A stretch of DNA of 64,000 bases from Streptomyces cynarae (GTDB lineage: Bacteria; Actinomycetota; Actinomycetes; Streptomycetales; Streptomycetaceae), in NCBI RefSeq assembly GCF_025642135.1, contig NZ_CP106793.1, positions 8,276,001 to 8,340,000 on the forward strand. Reading direction: 5' to 3'. Shown one piece after another: positions 16,911-25,330 of this stretch. The translations under genes were made by a program, and so were the position numbers. Position 1 is the stretch's first letter. Every line of letters starts with the position of its first letter. The notes beneath the pieces are model-generated. The model made no database searches, had not been told where the DNA came from, and worked only from the letters and a program-made list of their open reading frames with translations.

Positions 16911-18153
16911 CGGACGGGCCGGTCCAGTCGGCGGGGACGTGCGCGAGGCGCACCCGCTGCGGGTGGTCTCCGACCGGGACCGAGACCACCTTCTGGCCCG
17001 TCGCGAAGTCGATCGCGGTGACCTGGTCGGCGCCGCTCTCCGAGATGATGCAGTCCTTGCCGTCACCGCTCACCGTGGCCCAGTAGGGCTTGGAGGCGGT
17101 GACGAGCGGGCCCTCCTGGAGGGTGGCGCGGTCCACCACGGTCGCGTAGTCGTCCATCGTGCCCGCGACGCACAGCTTGGTGCCCGCCGGGTTCATCGAG
17201 ATGCCGTGGTGGCGGGAGTCGTTGACCCACGTCGTACGGTCCTCGCTGGTCGCCGGGTTCTTCGGCAGGGTCTTCACCCGGGTGATCTTGTCGGTGGCCA
17301 CGTCGTACTCCAGGAAGCCGTTGAAGAACGACACCTGGAAGTAGAGCTTCGACTCGTCGGGGGTGAAGACGGCCGGCCGGACCGCGTCGGAGAAGTCCTT
17401 GAGCCCGATCGCGTCCAGCCGGTCGCGCATGTCGATGATCTTGACCTGTTTGAAGGTGGTGGCGTCCACGACCGTGATGTGTCGGTCGCCCTTCGTCCAG
17501 TCCAGGGACGGGTCGTCGAGCGAGGTGTTGACGTCGCCGATCGCCATGTTCCAGATGTACTTGCCGTCCTTGGTGAAGATGTTCTCGTGCGGCTTGTCAC
17601 CGGTGGCGAACTCACCCAGTTCCTTACCGGTGTTGATGTCCAGCACCTGCACCTTGTTGGCGGTGGATGCGGAGACGGCGACCCGTGTGCCGTCGGGGGA
17701 GACCGCCATGTGGTCGGCTCGGTAACCCGCCACGGGGAAACGCCAGTTGATCTTCCTGGTGGCGAGGTCGATGGAGACGACGTCCGCGAAGCTCGGCCGG
17801 GAGACGACCATCGACCTGCCGTCGGGCGTGGAGTACATGTCGTCCACGAACTGGTCGTGGCCCTCGCCCACGCTGTTGCGGATGGCCATGAAGTAGATCC
17901 ACTTGATGGGATCGGCGTTGATCTCCTTCAGGCGCGCCTCCTTGTCGGGGATCACGTTGATGCGGCCGATCCTCGCGAAGTCGCCGCTGGACTTGATGAC
18001 ATCGGCGGTGCCGTCCCAGTTGTTGCCCACGAACATCACCTCGCGCAGCGCGGCGGAGGAGTCCTGCGCGGCGGCGGCCGTCGCGGTGCCGCCCGTGGTC
18101 AGGGCGAGAGCGGCGGCCAGGGAGAAGAGGTGCCGGGATCTGAGAACAGGCAT
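16903..18153 (-). CDS. Secreted YncE-like beta-propeller protein
   Basis: 416 residues. Signal peptide about 1-28 (SRHLFSLAAALALTTGGTATAAAA) followed by repeated propeller blades with WD/YVTN-like strands: DMYSTPDGRSMVVSRPSFADVV, AVSPDGTRVAVSASTANKVQVLD, AVFTPDESKLYFQVSFFNGF and SMNPAGTKLCVAG. Such proteins are extracellular scaffolds or binding proteins, rarely enzymes. ATG at 18153 is chosen because the signal peptide starts there; the longer frame adds an unlikely polar stretch. Divergent from the TetR gene with a dyad between them, so probably its regulatory target. Confidence 0.85.
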   Translation of the reverse strand: MPVLRSRHLFSLAAALALTTGGTATAAAAQDSSAALREVMFVGNNWDGTADVIKSSGDFARIGRINVIPDKEARLKEINADPIKWIYFMAIRNSVGEGHDQFVDDMYSTPDGRSMVVSRPSFADVVSIDLATRKINWRFPVAGYRADHMAVSPDGTRVAVSASTANKVQVLDINTGKELGEFATGDKPHENIFTKDGKYIWNMAIGDVNTSLDDPSLDWTKGDRHITVVDATTFKQVKIIDMRDRLDAIGLKDFSDAVRPAVFTPDESKLYFQVSFFNGFLEYDVATDKITRVKTLPKNPATSEDRTTWVNDSRHHGISMNPAGTKLCVAGTMDDYATVVDRATLQEGPLVTASKPYWATVSGDGKDCIISESGADQVTAIDFATGQKVVSVPVGDHPQRVRLAHVPADWTGPSAN

Positions 18154-18206
18154 GGTGGGGTCCCTGTCTTGGGGTGGAAGTCTGAACACGCTTGAGTTCA
18201 AAGTGA

Positions 18207-18222
18207 CTTACTGGAAAGTAAG
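18207..18222. promoter_or_regulatory. Candidate TetR operator between the propeller gene and its divergent regulator
   Basis: CTTACT-GGAA-AGTAAG, a 16-bp dyad with perfect 6-bp arms, in the 154-bp divergent intergenic region. Flanks are AT-rich compared with the genes. Binding by the neighbouring TetR protein is inferred from position. Confidence 0.5.
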
Positions 18223-18307
18223 GAAGGGGCGACCCTCTTCACAAGACTCCGCGCACGACAAAATTGAGCGACAGGCGAACGGATCATCGAACGGCGAGGG
18301 GGAGCAG

Positions 18308-18967
18308 GTGGCGGGCAGGCTCAAGCAGCCGACGGGCCGGTACGGCGGCAGGACGGCCGAGGAGCGGCAGGCCGAGCGACGCCGGCGGTTCCTGGAGGCC
18401 GGACTCCAGCTGTTCGGCGCCGGCCCCGGCTACCGGTCCACCACGGTGGCCGCGCTGAGCGAGGCGGCGGGGCTGTCGACACGGCAGTTCTACGAGGAGT
18501 TCCACACCTTGGAGGACGTGCTGGCCGCGCTGCACCTCCAGGTCAACGACTGGGCGGAACAGGCCGCGGTCGCCGCCCTCGCCGAGGCCGGCGACCTGCC
18601 GCTCGCCGAGCGCGCCGCCGCGGTGTTCCGGGCGTACGCGGCCAACGTCACCTCCGACCCGCGCCGGATCCGTATCGCCTTCGTCGAGATCATCGGCGTC
18701 AGCCCCCGCCTTGAGGAGCAGCGGCTCGAACGCCGCTCCCGCTGGGTGGACTTCATCCGTGCGGAGGCGGCCCGGGCGGCCGCGCGCGGTGAGGCGGCAC
18801 CGCGCGACTACCGGCTCGCGGCCACCGCGTTCATCGGCAGTGTCAACGGACTGCTCCACGACTGGCGAGCCGGCTGGGTGGACGCGACCCTGGACGAGAT
18901 CGTGGAGGAACTGGTCCGCCAACTCCTGGCCATCCTGCGCCCACCGGGCTGGCCGCCGGACGCCTGA
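18308..18967 (+). CDS. TetR-family transcriptional regulator
   Basis: 219 residues. N-terminal helix-turn-helix at about 20-70 (RRRRFLEAGLQLFG, STTVAALSEAAGLSTRQFYEEF); the C-terminal ligand domain is not diagnostic. GTG start with GGGGAGCA seven bases upstream. Divergent from the secreted propeller gene; the dyad at 18207-18222 is the likely binding site. Confidence 0.88.
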   Translation: MAGRLKQPTGRYGGRTAEERQAERRRRFLEAGLQLFGAGPGYRSTTVAALSEAAGLSTRQFYEEFHTLEDVLAALHLQVNDWAEQAAVAALAEAGDLPLAERAAAVFRAYAANVTSDPRRIRIAFVEIIGVSPRLEEQRLERRSRWVDFIRAEAARAAARGEAAPRDYRLAATAFIGSVNGLLHDWRAGWVDATLDEIVEELVRQLLAILRPPGWPPDA

Positions 18968-19012
18968 GCCCACCGCTCCCTCGAGAACCCGCCGGAATCC
19001 GGTGCGCGTTCC

Positions 19013-19135
19013 GCCGACGCGAAGGGGCTGCGGCCGATCGGCGCGGTCACCGGCCGGATGTACGCCGCTTTCAGCGATCCGGACGGCAACGGCCGGCTGC
19101 TGCAGGAGATCACGGAACGTCTGCCCGGCCGGTGA
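19013..19135 (+). pseudogene. C-terminal remnant of a glyoxalase/VOC-family protein
   Basis: An open 40-codon end without a start: after ADAKGLRPIGAV it reads [21 protein letters not shown] then a stop. FSDPDGNGWxLQEIT is the conserved last strand of VOC-family (glyoxalase/dioxygenase-like) proteins. Nothing recognisable precedes it, since the TetR gene ends only 45 bp upstream, so the rest was deleted. The end overlaps the tail of the nitrile hydratase accessory gene by 26 bp. Confidence 0.6.
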
Positions 19136-19478
19136 CAGGATCGTCCCGGTGGTCGTGGCCCGAGGGGCGTCGCGCCAGGGATCGGGTCCGTGCGGTGACC
19201 TCGTCGGTGGACACCGCGCACCGGCGGACGAGCACGTCCTCCAGGGCGGCCAGCCAGAGGCGGTAGTAGTGGTAGGACTCCTTCGGCGCCGATGTGGTCT
19301 CCCATGCTCTGATGCGGGCGATCAGCGCGGCTTGGAATTCCGGCCAGGTGAAAGCGCCCGCCTCGTACAAGCTGACGGCCATGCCGAAGGCGCGGCTCTC
19401 CCACGGCTCGGCGAACACCAACTCGCCGTTGGAGCGCGGTGGTGCGGCCGGCCCCTCGATGTCCAGCGGTGCGCTCAT
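19110..19478 (-). CDS. Nitrile hydratase accessory (activator) protein
   Basis: 122 residues, resembling the N-terminal helical part of nitrile hydratase beta subunits: [27 protein letters not shown] with [12 protein letters not shown]. In cobalt enzymes such small proteins escort the alpha subunit and insert the metal. Start ATG overlaps the alpha stop (ATGA). Last gene of the operon; its C-terminal 25 residues are polar and variable, and may have been altered where it runs into the VOC remnant. Confidence 0.87.
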   Translation of the reverse strand: MSAPLDIEGPAAPPRSNGELVFAEPWESRAFGMAVSLYEAGAFTWPEFQAALIARIRAWETTSAPKESYHYYRLWLAALEDVLVRRCAVSTDEVTARTRSLARRPSGHDHRDDPVTGRADVP

Positions 19479-20074
19479 GGTGCCGTCACCTTGGCCACCC
19501 CGACCATCGCGTCCCGCGTCACCAGGGGCACGAGCTCCTCCTCGGACAGGTGCTCGGTGCCGGCCGGCCGCTCGGGCAGCACCAGCCAGCGGACTTCACT
19601 GGTGGAGTCGTGGACGATGATCTGCACGTCGTCGTCGAGTTCGAGTCCCATCTCGGCCAGCACTGTGCGCGGCTCCTTCACCACGCGCGCACGGTAGGAG
19701 GGGTCCTTGTACCAGCTCGGCGGCAGCCCGAGCACCGGCCAGGGGTAGCAGGAGCACAGCGTGCACACCACCACGTGGTGGGTGGTCGCGGTGTTCTCCA
19801 CCACGACGATGTGCTCGCCCTGAGATCCGGAGAAGCCCAACTCCTTGATGGCCGCGGTGCCGTCATCGAGCAGCCGCCGCCGGTACTCCGGGTCGGTCCA
19901 GGCCTTGGCGATGACCTTGGCGCCGTTGAGCGGGCCCACGTTGGTCTCGTAGGTGGTGATGATCCCGTCCACCACCTCCGGGTCGATCAGGCCCCGCTCG
20001 GTGAGCAGTTGCTCGAGTGCCTCGGTGCGCAGGGACGCGGGCAGGCGCTCGCCCGCTCCGCCGGTGGCGGTCAT
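19475..20074 (-). CDS. nthA: Nitrile hydratase alpha subunit, cobalt type
   Basis: 199 residues. The metal site is [11 protein letters not shown] with Cys104, Cys107 and Cys109; Thr at 105 and Tyr at 110 mark the non-corrin cobalt type (iron enzymes have CSLCSC and Thr). Two of these Cys are oxidised in mature enzymes. [12 protein letters not shown] and [14 protein letters not shown] are also conserved. It hydrates nitriles to amides as an alpha-beta complex in the cytosol. Start ATG overlaps the beta stop (ATGA), so the subunits are made together. Confidence 0.94.
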   Translation of the reverse strand: MTATGGAGERLPASLRTEALEQLLTERGLIDPEVVDGIITTYETNVGPLNGAKVIAKAWTDPEYRRRLLDDGTAAIKELGFSGSQGEHIVVVENTATTHHVVVCTLCSCYPWPVLGLPPSWYKDPSYRARVVKEPRTVLAEMGLELDDDVQIIVHDSTSEVRWLVLPERPAGTEHLSEEELVPLVTRDAMVGVAKVTAP

Positions 20075-20751
20075 GAGGATTTCTCCAGGTAGCTCTCGAA
20101 CAGCTCTGCGGTGAGTGTGAAGGGTTCTGCGTCCTCGCCCCACAGCTCGCGCGCGTCGAATCGCACCGAGTAGACGTGCTGGGGGTTCTCGCCCTGGAAG
20201 TGGGCGTTGGTGTCCGGCAGCACGGAAGCGGGCTGAATGCGCTCGACGACTCCGGTGTGGCCCCGCAGATACCGCGCGAGTCTGGTGTGCCCGGGCGGTG
20301 ACATGTCCTTGGCGCGCACACGCTCGCCGACAGCGAAGGCCGGCGCGGTGTCCACGGAGCGCAGCGAGCCCGCGCCGACCGGCGCGGCGGTCGGCCTGTA
20401 GTCGGGTCGAGGGGCGGGGACCGGTGGCTCCTCCACGTGTTCGCCGCGCAGGTTGCGGGCGCGGGCGTCGATCGCGCCCGCCGCCAGGGCGGCGCTCTCG
20501 GTGAGCATCAGCTCCGCGCCGTTGAGCCAGCGCCCGAAGTAGCCCTCGTCCAGGTAGGCGGCTCGGTCCAGGCGCTCGTGCGCGTGCCGGAAGGCGTCCG
20601 GGTTGTAGCCGCCGCACGCGATGCGGCTGGAGACGAGCGCCAACGCGAACGCCCGGCCCTGCCAGGGCTTCTCGAAGACCGGTTCATCCCGCCTCGGCGG
20701 GTGAACCGGGCCCCATCCGGAGGTACCGCCCATGTCCGCGACACCATCCAT
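20071..20751 (-). CDS. nthB: Nitrile hydratase beta subunit
   Basis: 226 residues, beginning [16 protein letters not shown], the conserved beta N-terminus. Conserved helices [14 protein letters not shown] and [10 protein letters not shown], then the SH3-like C-terminal domain with [28 protein letters not shown] and [15 protein letters not shown] is preceded by GAGAGGTG. First of the beta-alpha-accessory set; 90 bp after the NTF2-like gene, with which it may be co-transcribed. Confidence 0.94.
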   Translation of the reverse strand: MDGVADMGGTSGWGPVHPPRRDEPVFEKPWQGRAFALALVSSRIACGGYNPDAFRHAHERLDRAAYLDEGYFGRWLNGAELMLTESAALAAGAIDARARNLRGEHVEEPPVPAPRPDYRPTAAPVGAGSLRSVDTAPAFAVGERVRAKDMSPPGHTRLARYLRGHTGVVERIQPASVLPDTNAHFQGENPQHVYSVRFDARELWGEDAEPFTLTAELFESYLEKSS

Positions 20752-20841
20752 GGCATCACCTCTCGCGTGTCCGGTGCGGCAAGGACCAGCGGGTCCTCGT
20801 CGCACTCCGCCGCCGCGCGGCCACAGGTGGCCGTGATCCGC

Positions 20842-21207
20842 CTACTCGTCCCAGGCCTGGACGAGGACCTGCTCGGTGATCCTGCCGTTCCGCAGCGACG
20901 CCATCGAACTGGCCAGCACCCGCACGCCGTCCGGGTACTCGCAGGACTCGGTGAACGCGACATGGTCGCCCTGGACGACGCACTGGTCCAGGTGGTGGGT
21001 CATGTCGCGGCTGTAGACGTCGCTGAGCATCTCGCTGATCTGGTCCCGGCCGTGCAGGACCTTGGGGTGGCTGGGCTGGGTGTTGCGGTCGACGACGCGT
21101 ATCTCCGCGTCGTCCGCGTACAGCGACAGCAGAGCCGTCGTGTCTTCTCCTTCGATGCCCCGGCGCAGAGCCTCCGTGTCGAAGCCGGCGCCTGCCGCGG
21201 TGCCCAT
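20842..21207 (-). CDS. NTF2/SnoaL-like small protein
   Basis: 121 residues with the cone-fold signature of SnoaL/ketosteroid isomerase-like proteins: LRRGIEGEDTTALLSLYADDAEIRVVD, HPKVLHGRDQI and the closing strand GRITEQVLVQAWDE. ATG has AAGGAGGTCACC directly upstream. It lies upstream of the nitrile hydratase genes in the same direction. The role in nitrile metabolism is not known; some family members bind or isomerise small hydrophobic molecules. Confidence 0.8.
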   Translation of the reverse strand: MGTAAGAGFDTEALRRGIEGEDTTALLSLYADDAEIRVVDRNTQPSHPKVLHGRDQISEMLSDVYSRDMTHHLDQCVVQGDHVAFTESCEYPDGVRVLASSMASLRNGRITEQVLVQAWDE

Positions 21208-21387
21208 GGTGACCTCCTTCGACCTCCTCGGAAGGCCGCGGCCCGGCGAGCGGCGGGCCGCTCGAGGGCCTCTGCTTCGAGCCTCCCCGGCGCGCGGCAC
21301 CGGCAAACGCGCCGGGGCCGGTGCGCCTCTCGGGTGAGCGGCGCCGGGGCCCGTGACCGCGAGCCGCGGGGTGCCGTTGCTGAAGGC

Positions 21388-21681
21388 ATGTTCTCAACAC
21401 GACGCATCGTCGCCGCGGTCGGTCTCGCCGTGGGCGCAGCCGGTCTCGGCGCGCCGCCGGCCACCGCGGCGACCGCAGGCACTCCGGACGCCGGCAGGCT
21501 CAACCCGGTCACCGTGCTCGACTCACTGGCCCGCAGCGGGGTCCCCGCGGAGCACCGGAACGAGATTCCGCGGCTGTCCGGCCAACTGGCCGGCATGAAC
21601 CACCTGCGCGACATCAACCAGCTCCACCAGGCCACCGATCTGGCCGCACCCGTCACGGGGCTGCTTCCGGCCGTCCAGTAG
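21388..21681 (+). CDS. Small secreted protein of unknown function
   Basis: 97 residues. Signal peptide about 1-28 (TRRIVAAVGLAVGAAGLGAPPATA) followed by a mature part of about 69 residues: NPVTVLDSLARSGVPAEHRNEIPRL, then a helical stretch HLRDINQLHQATDL ending GLLPAVQ. No Cys. Similar short secreted proteins seem widespread in Streptomyces, from memory, without known role. GAAGG upstream of ATG. A hairpin follows. Confidence 0.75.
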   Translation: MFSTRRIVAAVGLAVGAAGLGAPPATAATAGTPDAGRLNPVTVLDSLARSGVPAEHRNEIPRLSGQLAGMNHLRDINQLHQATDLAAPVTGLLPAVQ

Positions 21682-21697
21682 CGCGGCGACTGCGCAG

Positions 21698-21725
21698 GGC
21701 CCCCGGTCGTCGACGGCCGGGGGCC
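21698..21725. terminator. Hairpin after the small secreted protein
   Basis: 9-bp stem GGCCCCCGG / CCGGGGGCC with a 10-base loop, followed by TTGACTTT; 16 bp after the stop. Confidence 0.75.
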
Positions 21726-21765
21726 TTGACTTTCCCCTGGGTCCGCCGGAGCATCGCGGGGGATC

Positions 21766-21783
21766 AGTGAATACGATTTCACT
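21766..21783. promoter_or_regulatory. Dyad operator candidate upstream of the aldehyde dehydrogenase
   Basis: AGTGAA-TACGAT-TTCACT, perfect 6-bp arms, 20 bp before the gene start. Too close to be far upstream activation, so a repressor site is more likely. Which regulator binds is unknown; the TetR at 24661 is a candidate. Confidence 0.45.
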
Positions 21784-21803
21784 ACGCGAACAGAGGAACC
21801 GCC

Positions 21804-23261
21804 GTGCCCTTCTCCCGCGAACTGTTCATCGGCGGCAAGGACGTGCCCGCCGCGTCCGGCCGCACCACGGCCGACGTCAACCCCTACACCGGTGATGTCT
21901 ACGCCACGGTGGCGGCCGCCGGGCCGGAGGACGTCCGACGCGCGGTGGACGCGGCTGACGCGGCCTTCCCCGCCTGGGCGGCCCTCGCACCCTTCGCCCG
22001 TCGCGCGATCTTCCTCAAGGCGGCCGACCTGCTGGACGCCCGTGGCGAACAGGTGGCCGAGATCATGGCGTACGAGGCGGGCGGCACCCGGCCCTGGGCC
22101 TACTTCAACGTGGCCCTCGCCGCGAACATCCTGCGCGAGGCGGCCGCCGCGATCACCGCCCCGCGCGGCGAGGTCCTCAACGCCCAGGAAGCGGGCGCGC
22201 TCGGACTCGCCGTGCGTGAACCGCTGGGCGTGGTGGCCGCGTTCGCCCCGTGGAACGCGCCGGTCATCCTCGGCGTACGGGCCGTTGCGGCGCCGCTCGC
22301 CGCGGGCAACACGGTGGTCGTCAAGCCCAGTGAGGACGCGCCGATCGCCTGTGGGCTGCTGGTCGCGGACGTGCTGCGCGAGGCCGGCCTGCCGGACGGC
22401 GTTCTGAACGTGGTCACCAACGACCGCGAGGACGCGGCCGAGATCGCCGAGGCCCTGATCGGCGACGAGCGGGTGCGGGCGGTCAACTTCACCGGCTCGA
22501 CGGGCGTGGGCCGGATCATCGGTGAACTGGCCGCGCGTCACCTCAAGCCCTCCGTCCTCGAGCTGGGCGGCAAGAACGCGGTCATCGTGCTGGACGACGC
22601 CGACGTGGACTACGCCGTCGACGCGGTCACCTTCAGCGTGTTCATGAACGCCGGGCAGATCTGCATGTCCGGGGACCGGATCCTCGTCCACGAGTCCCTC
22701 GCCGAGGAGTTCACGGAGAAGTTCACCGCCAAGGCGGCCTCGCTGCGGGCAGGCGATCCGGCGCATCCGCAGACCGTGGTCGGGCCGCTGGTCAGCCCGT
22801 CGGCCGCGCAGCGGGTGGCCGGCCTGGTGCGGGACGCGGTGGCCAAGGGGGCCGAGGTCCTCGTCGGAGGGGAGCCCGAGGGCGCGGTGCACCCGGCGAC
22901 CGTCCTCACCGGTGTGGGGAAGGATGCGGACCTGTACCACGCCGAGTCGTTCGGCCCGGTGTGCGTGCTGCAGACATTCGCCGACGACGACATCGCGGCC
23001 GACCTCGCCAACGACACCGAGAACGGGCTGACCTGCGGCATCATCACCGAGAACGCCACCCACGGGCTGGCCGTCGCACGCCGGGTGCGCACCGGCATCG
23101 TGCACATCAACGACCAGTCGGTGGCCGACGAACCGCACGCGCCCTTCGGTGGAGTGAAAGCCTCCGGTTACGGCCGCTTCGGCGGACGCTGGGGCATCGA
23201 GGCATTCTCCAACACCCGCTGGGTCACCATCGCCACCCAGCACGCCCACTACCCCTTCTGA
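21804..23261 (+). CDS. NAD(P)-dependent aldehyde dehydrogenase (vanillin/salicylaldehyde dehydrogenase-like)
   Basis: 485 residues. Catalytic Cys287 (MNAGQICMSGDR) and general base Glu253 (VLELGGKNAVIVLDDAD) are present, with the cofactor motifs AFAPWNAPV, VVVKPSEDAP and FTGSTGVGR. It oxidises an aldehyde to the acid in the cytosol. The pattern is closest to aromatic-aldehyde dehydrogenases by feel, not by search. GTG start with GAGGAA upstream. It lies between the nitrile hydratase operon and a P450 gene; a shared substrate path is possible. Confidence 0.9.
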   Translation: MPFSRELFIGGKDVPAASGRTTADVNPYTGDVYATVAAAGPEDVRRAVDAADAAFPAWAALAPFARRAIFLKAADLLDARGEQVAEIMAYEAGGTRPWAYFNVALAANILREAAAAITAPRGEVLNAQEAGALGLAVREPLGVVAAFAPWNAPVILGVRAVAAPLAAGNTVVVKPSEDAPIACGLLVADVLREAGLPDGVLNVVTNDREDAAEIAEALIGDERVRAVNFTGSTGVGRIIGELAARHLKPSVLELGGKNAVIVLDDADVDYAVDAVTFSVFMNAGQICMSGDRILVHESLAEEFTEKFTAKAASLRAGDPAHPQTVVGPLVSPSAAQRVAGLVRDAVAKGAEVLVGGEPEGAVHPATVLTGVGKDADLYHAESFGPVCVLQTFADDDIAADLANDTENGLTCGIITENATHGLAVARRVRTGIVHINDQSVADEPHAPFGGVKASGYGRFGGRWGIEAFSNTRWVTIATQHAHYPF

Positions 23262-23293
23262 TCTCGCTCACCGTCGCTCCTCGCCTGCCCCGA

Positions 23294-23316
23294 CCTGCCC
23301 CGCACGCCGGGGCAGG
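23294..23316. terminator. Hairpin after the aldehyde dehydrogenase
   Basis: 9-bp stem CCTGCCCCG / CGGGGCAGG with a CACGC loop, 32 bp past the stop. Confidence 0.7.
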
Positions 23317-23372
23317 CCCATGTCCTCGGACGAACGGCTGAATCCCGGCCTTGATCTCCGCAGCTTTTAAGG

Positions 23373-23386
23373 CAGTCGCTTGACTG
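23373..23386. promoter_or_regulatory. Short dyad upstream of the P450 gene
   Basis: CAGTC-GCTT-GACTG with 5-bp arms in the P450 promoter region, about 57 bp before its start. A possible site for the TetR regulator encoded after the P450 gene. Weak evidence. Confidence 0.35.
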
Positions 23387-23443
23387 GCCCCGGTGGCTGG
23401 GATTGCCTGACGGCGCGGGGGCCACCGGATCGGAGGAGAAGCC

Positions 23444-24658
23444 GTGACCGTTCCCCAGCAGCCGCTTAACTACCCGCTGTCGAGCGCCGGCGCACTGGAG
23501 CCGCCCGCCGAGTGGGCCGCACTGCGGCGCGAGTGCCCCGTCGCCCGGGTGACGCTGCCCAGCGGCGACGAGGCATCGCTGCTGACGCGTTACGAGGACG
23601 TCAAGCAGGTGCTGTCCGACGAGCGGTTCACCCGTCGGCTGGACGCCGACGATGCGGCCCGCATCACGGCCACCGAGTCGGGCGGCGTGTTCAGCAACGA
23701 GATGGCCCTGGCGATCCCGCAGAGCGGCGAGGCGCACCGGCGCTGGCCCCGGATGGTGACCAAGTGGTTCACCGCCAAGCGCATGGCCGCGCTGCGGCCG
23801 GGGATCGAGACGATGGCCGACCGGCTCGTCGACGCCATGGTCGAGGGCGGGCAGCCCGCGGACCTCAAGGCGAGCCTCGCCTTCCCGCTGCCGGTGTGGG
23901 TGATCTGCGACCTGCTCGGCGTCCCCGACTCGGACCGGGACCGGTTCTCGTACTGGTCCGATGCCCTGCTCAACCTCACCCGTTACACCCAGGAGGAGGT
24001 CGACGAGGCGGAGGCCGAGTTCAACGCCTACATGACCGAGCACCTCGCCGCCGAGCGGGCCGCGCCCGGGGACGACCTGCTCGGCGAACTGATCGTCGCC
24101 ACCGGATCCGACGGCTACCGGATGTCCGACCGGGAACTGGTCGCCACCGGCAGGGGCCTGCTGGTCGCCGGACACGAGACCACCGCCAACATGATCGGGA
24201 AGATGGTGGCCATGCTGCTGTCCGACCGGAGCCGCTGGGAGCGGCTGCTGGCGGACCGCTCGCTGGTGCGCTTGGCGGTGGAGGAGGCGCTGCGGTTCGA
24301 CGCCAACGCCGGGATCGGGATGCCGCGCTACATCGGAGAGGAGGTCCAGGTCGGCGGCACCGTCCTGCCGCGCGGCACGACCGTGATGTGCAGCATGGCC
24401 GCCGCCAACCGGGACGAGACCGCCTTCGCGGACGCCGATGAGATGGCACTCGACCGAAGCCCCAACCCGCATCTGGCCTTCGGCGTCGGCGCGCACTCCT
24501 GCCTGGGTCAGGCCCTGGCCCGTACCGAACTGCAGACCGTCCTCGACGTGCTGTTGCGTAGGCTTCCCAGCCTGGACCTCGCCGTTCCGGCCGAGGACCT
24601 GCGGCGGCTCGAGGGACTGGTCGTCGGAGGGCTGAGCGAAGTCCCCGTACGGTGGTGA
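23444..24658 (+). CDS. Cytochrome P450
   Basis: 404 residues, a soluble bacterial class I P450. I-helix AGHETTANMIG (the usual acid-alcohol pair is present as Glu-Thr), K-helix EEALRFD (ExxR), and heme loop HLAFGVGAHSCLGQALAR with Cys353 as the iron ligand. It hydroxylates or otherwise oxidises a small substrate using ferredoxin from elsewhere; no ferredoxin gene is next to it. GTG start preceded by GGAGGAG. The stop codon overlaps the start region of the TetR gene, so the two are co-translated. Confidence 0.93.
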   Translation: MTVPQQPLNYPLSSAGALEPPAEWAALRRECPVARVTLPSGDEASLLTRYEDVKQVLSDERFTRRLDADDAARITATESGGVFSNEMALAIPQSGEAHRRWPRMVTKWFTAKRMAALRPGIETMADRLVDAMVEGGQPADLKASLAFPLPVWVICDLLGVPDSDRDRFSYWSDALLNLTRYTQEEVDEAEAEFNAYMTEHLAAERAAPGDDLLGELIVATGSDGYRMSDRELVATGRGLLVAGHETTANMIGKMVAMLLSDRSRWERLLADRSLVRLAVEEALRFDANAGIGMPRYIGEEVQVGGTVLPRGTTVMCSMAAANRDETAFADADEMALDRSPNPHLAFGVGAHSCLGQALARTELQTVLDVLLRRLPSLDLAVPAEDLRRLEGLVVGGLSEVPVRW

Positions 24659-24660
24659 TC

Positions 24661-25311
24661 ATGGCCGGCAGAGCGGTGCGGGCAGAGCAGGTGAGTGCCA
24701 CCCGGACGCTGATCCTGACCGTGGCGGAGCGGCTGTTCGCCGAGCGCGGGGTCCACGCTGTGTCCAACCGTCAGGTCAGCGAGGCCGCCGGCCAGGGCAA
24801 CAACGCCGCGGTCGGCTACCACTTCGGCACCAAGGCCGACCTGGTGCGCGCGATCGTACGGCGGCACGCCGACCGCATCGAGGAGATCCGCCTGCGGCTG
24901 CTGGACGGCACGCGCGGCTCCACGGACGTGCGGGACTGGGTGTCCTGCCTGGTGCGCCCCATGGCCGAGCACCTGGCGGCGCTGGGCAGCCCCACCTGGT
25001 TCGCACGGTTCTGCGCCCAGGTGATGACCGACCCGGCCATGCGCGCCATCATGATCGAGGAGTCCCTGACCTCCCCGTCGCTGCGCGAGGTGCTCGACGG
25101 CCTGGACCGCTGCCTTCCCGACCTCCCCCGGGAGATCAGGGCCGAACGTGGCGACATGACCCGCGAGTTGATCCTGCACATGCCCGCCGAACGGGAACGT
25201 GCCCTCGCCGACGGCATGCCCACCTCACGAGCCACCTGGCACGACGCCGCCACCGGCCTGACCGACGCGATCGTCGGCCTCTGGCTGGCACCCGTGACCC
25301 GCGACGGGTGA
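24661..25311 (+). CDS. TetR-family regulator coupled to the P450 gene
   Basis: 216 residues. Helix-turn-helix region LTVAERLFAERGVHAVSNRQVSEAAGQGNNAAVGYHFGTKADLV at about 17-60; the C-terminal part resembles the large TetR_C group. ATG at 24661; two in-frame GTG codons at 24652 and 24655 overlap the P450 stop. It probably represses the P450 operon and itself (inference from position). Confidence 0.88.
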   Translation: MAGRAVRAEQVSATRTLILTVAERLFAERGVHAVSNRQVSEAAGQGNNAAVGYHFGTKADLVRAIVRRHADRIEEIRLRLLDGTRGSTDVRDWVSCLVRPMAEHLAALGSPTWFARFCAQVMTDPAMRAIMIEESLTSPSLREVLDGLDRCLPDLPREIRAERGDMTRELILHMPAERERALADGMPTSRATWHDAATGLTDAIVGLWLAPVTRDG

Positions 25312-25330
25312 CGACGTCCGGTCGCCCCTC

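Noticed and set aside
19110..20751. Link between the nitrile hydratase genes and the NHLM exporters at 1-5013
   Set aside because: NHLM names come from nitrile-hydratase-like leader peptides, but this nitrile hydratase is a real enzyme 14 kb away with a complete metal site, and the precursor at 5106 has a short double-glycine leader.
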